A stretch of DNA of 64,000 bases from positions 293,501 to 357,500 of the forward strand of contig CAJHNH020008459.1 in NCBI GenBank assembly GCA_905116865.2. Direction: 5' to 3'. Position 1 is the stretch's first letter, and each line of letters begins with the position of its first letter. The position numbers and the translations under genes were made by a program. Positions 62,291 to 64,000 of this stretch are shown piece after piece. Under the pieces are notes generated by a model. It was not told where the DNA came from. It worked only from the letters and a program-made list of their open reading frames with translations, and did not search any database. Source of the DNA: Candidula unifasciata (taxonomy: Eukaryota > Mollusca > Gastropoda > Stylommatophora > Geomitridae).

Positions 62291-63754
62291 TTAATATATG
62301 TGCACTCTACTGTTGTATGTAAACTCTGCTTCTTTCTTTCAACTGAAAAGTAGCAGTACAGTTGCAAAATTGCACAGGCAGAGAAATTCAAGATTCAAGA
62401 ACACCCTACATACAGGCTATGAAGATGTAAGAATGCATTTAATTGTCACCATCATTGTTTGCCATAGATGTAATTACAGACAACCATGGTGTTGATGATC
62501 ACCACAGGCAGGAATCAGCTATATGGCTGAGCCATCCAGGTGTTTATCTCCCTTTCTTTGCCATTTCTCACAACATTTCCACACCAAAAGAAACAAAAAA
62601 CTTGGCCATCTAAAAAAAAAAAATCTCTATATCAGACTAAATCAAAATCTGTTGCAAAGAAAAAAAATGATTATTTTTTGGGGACCACAATTGCAATCGG
62701 ACATATGATGCTAGACTTATAATTTATAGACATTACCTGGTACTCATTTTAGGATAGGTTGACCTTAAAGCCAAAATCAGCTTTGAAATAAAAAAAAAAA
62801 AAAAAAAAAAAGGAGAACCTGCGTTGAAGCAAAGTCGAAACCCTGGCTTAATTGTTTATATGACAATTTTCTGTTTTTTCCTCTAATATGACAATGCTAA
62901 ACATATGTATGTTTAATAAAGTAAAATTAGCTAAAAGTAATCAAATTATACTCTAATGACTTTTTTGTTGTTGCTAAAACACTGTTCAAGTTGCTTGTTG
63001 TTCTAGTTTGCTGCGTTTCTTGATGAATTCTTGTGCTTTGCTGTCCCATGTCCTTCTTTTCAAGACATCCAAGGCACCATGGTCTGTGGGAAAAGTAGAT
63101 ACTTTGAACACTCAGAAGACACATTTTATTAACTGAATTAAATGTCTTTGTATTTATTTAAATGTTCAAATTGACATTTAGAAAGGAATTAAACAGTAAT
63201 AAAGATAATAATATGGGATGCTTCCCCCCCCCCCTTTTTTTTTCTCCATTTCCCTTGTATGCATTACAGTTATTTATTAGACTATTGATTGTTTTTAAAA
63301 TATCTGTTTTAAAAGTATTTAATGTAAAAAGAATTCATTGATTTGTTGGATCATTAGGTTTTTCCAGTACTTATGTTAACTGTATTTAACTTGTAAGGAT
63401 TACACTGATTTAAACGAAGAAGACAACGGATTGGACAACATACTGCATTCACACCACCCTATAAGTGGCAAATTACTTTCATGACATGTCTTATCTTACT
63501 ATTAATCCATTTAAAATAAATATATTATTGTTATCCTTTTAACTGATAACATTTTATATATTAATAAACTATTTTACACTGTTAATTTTCTATAGAGATT
63601 TAATGTTTAAACAATATATTGCACTATTCATTACCTGAAATATTTAACTATTTTTCATCATCATCAGGTGCATTGCTACATAGTTTGGATGAACATGTAT
63701 TGAAGTATAGAACGTATTCAATCGTTTTGTCCGGTCCGACTGCTCCCATACTTT
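62291..63754. other. Intergenic, no recognisable gene
   Basis: AT-rich, with an A22 run at about 62790 and a C/T run at 63224-63245. Short open frames have no motif. Confidence 0.45.
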
Positions 63755-63875
63755 CTATGTCAGGGCTATGCAGCCAGTGGCCAGCCGGCCAAATCTGTGG
63801 CCATGGTAGCCCAGCAACACTCATCTGCCAGTCTGAAGGTCCTGAATTTGAATCACCCACTGAGTGCCAAATGGT
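63755..63875 (+). repeat. tRNA-like SINE head, diverged
   Basis: gccatggtagcccagcaac (A-box region) and gtcctgaatttgaatcaccc (weak B box), spaced as in a tRNA. The 107-codon frame over it is a shadow. Confidence 0.45.
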
Positions 63876-64000
63876 CTACAAAAATATTAATCTTTCAATT
63901 GTCAATGATTCACTTCTGAATATTAGGACAGGATTTATTTAGCTCTTGAGAATTCTCATTCCCATCTCAACTAACAAGAAAGACTGCATAGGACAACCTT

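Noticed and set aside
63619..63942. 107-codon frame near the right edge
   Set aside because: It overlies a tRNA-like SINE head, with no protein motif.

Overview
This is animal genomic DNA: AT-rich, with short GT-AG exons separated by kilobase introns packed with transposon debris and minisatellites. The mix of SINE families, non-LTR retrotransposons carrying RNase H or a restriction-like endonuclease, piggyBac- and hAT-like MITEs and long minisatellites fits a lophotrochozoan, probably a mollusc. The taxon is an inference; the window holds no decisive marker.

The only host gene I can support is a kinesin-8, best matched to KIF19, on the + strand. Thirteen exons from 161 to 37207 join in one open frame with matching splice phases. 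They run from the end of the motor domain (L12/alpha-5 and [10 protein letters not shown]) through the neck and coiled coils to a stop codon at 37205-37207. The 5' part of the gene lies before the window. The last intron (26884-37046, about 10.2 kb) holds a tandem segmental duplication, an 18-bp array and a 4.3-kb non-LTR retrotransposon.

Region by region. 1-5.9 kb: motor-end and neck exons, RNase H LINE fragments and a decayed piggyBac-like element with TTAA ends. 6-13 kb: three minisatellites, SINEs and a piggyBac-type MITE. 13-19.8 kb: coiled-coil exons, a partly duplicated exon and a 29-bp array open in all three frames. 20.1-22.5 kb: an internally deleted Ty3/gypsy-like LTR element with a 5-bp target duplication inside a SINE. 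24.6-26.9 kb: KIF19 tail exons. 28.3-35.4 kb: the duplicated segment with independent insertions. 37.2 kb: gene end. 41.1-44.0 kb: a GC-rich 5'-truncated retrotransposon with a restriction-like endonuclease, broken by a frameshift and a stop and carrying a 31-base G run. 45-46.4 kb: a minus-strand LINE with RNase H. 47-56 kb: LINE tails and SINEs. 56.6-61.5 kb: two adjacent 32-bp arrays, about 4.9 kb together. 61.8 kb: a hAT MITE with a perfect 8-bp target duplication.

Apart from KIF19 the content is mobile-element biology. The most unusual observations are minisatellites apparently seeded from transposon ends, a duplicated segment whose two copies took independent insertions, a ~95-bp cassette repeated on both sides of a LINE's reading frames, and an LTR pair that is near-identical for 424 bp and then diverges abruptly. 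I found no CRISPR, operon, rRNA or convincing functional tRNA gene. Boundaries of repeats without target duplications are approximate.
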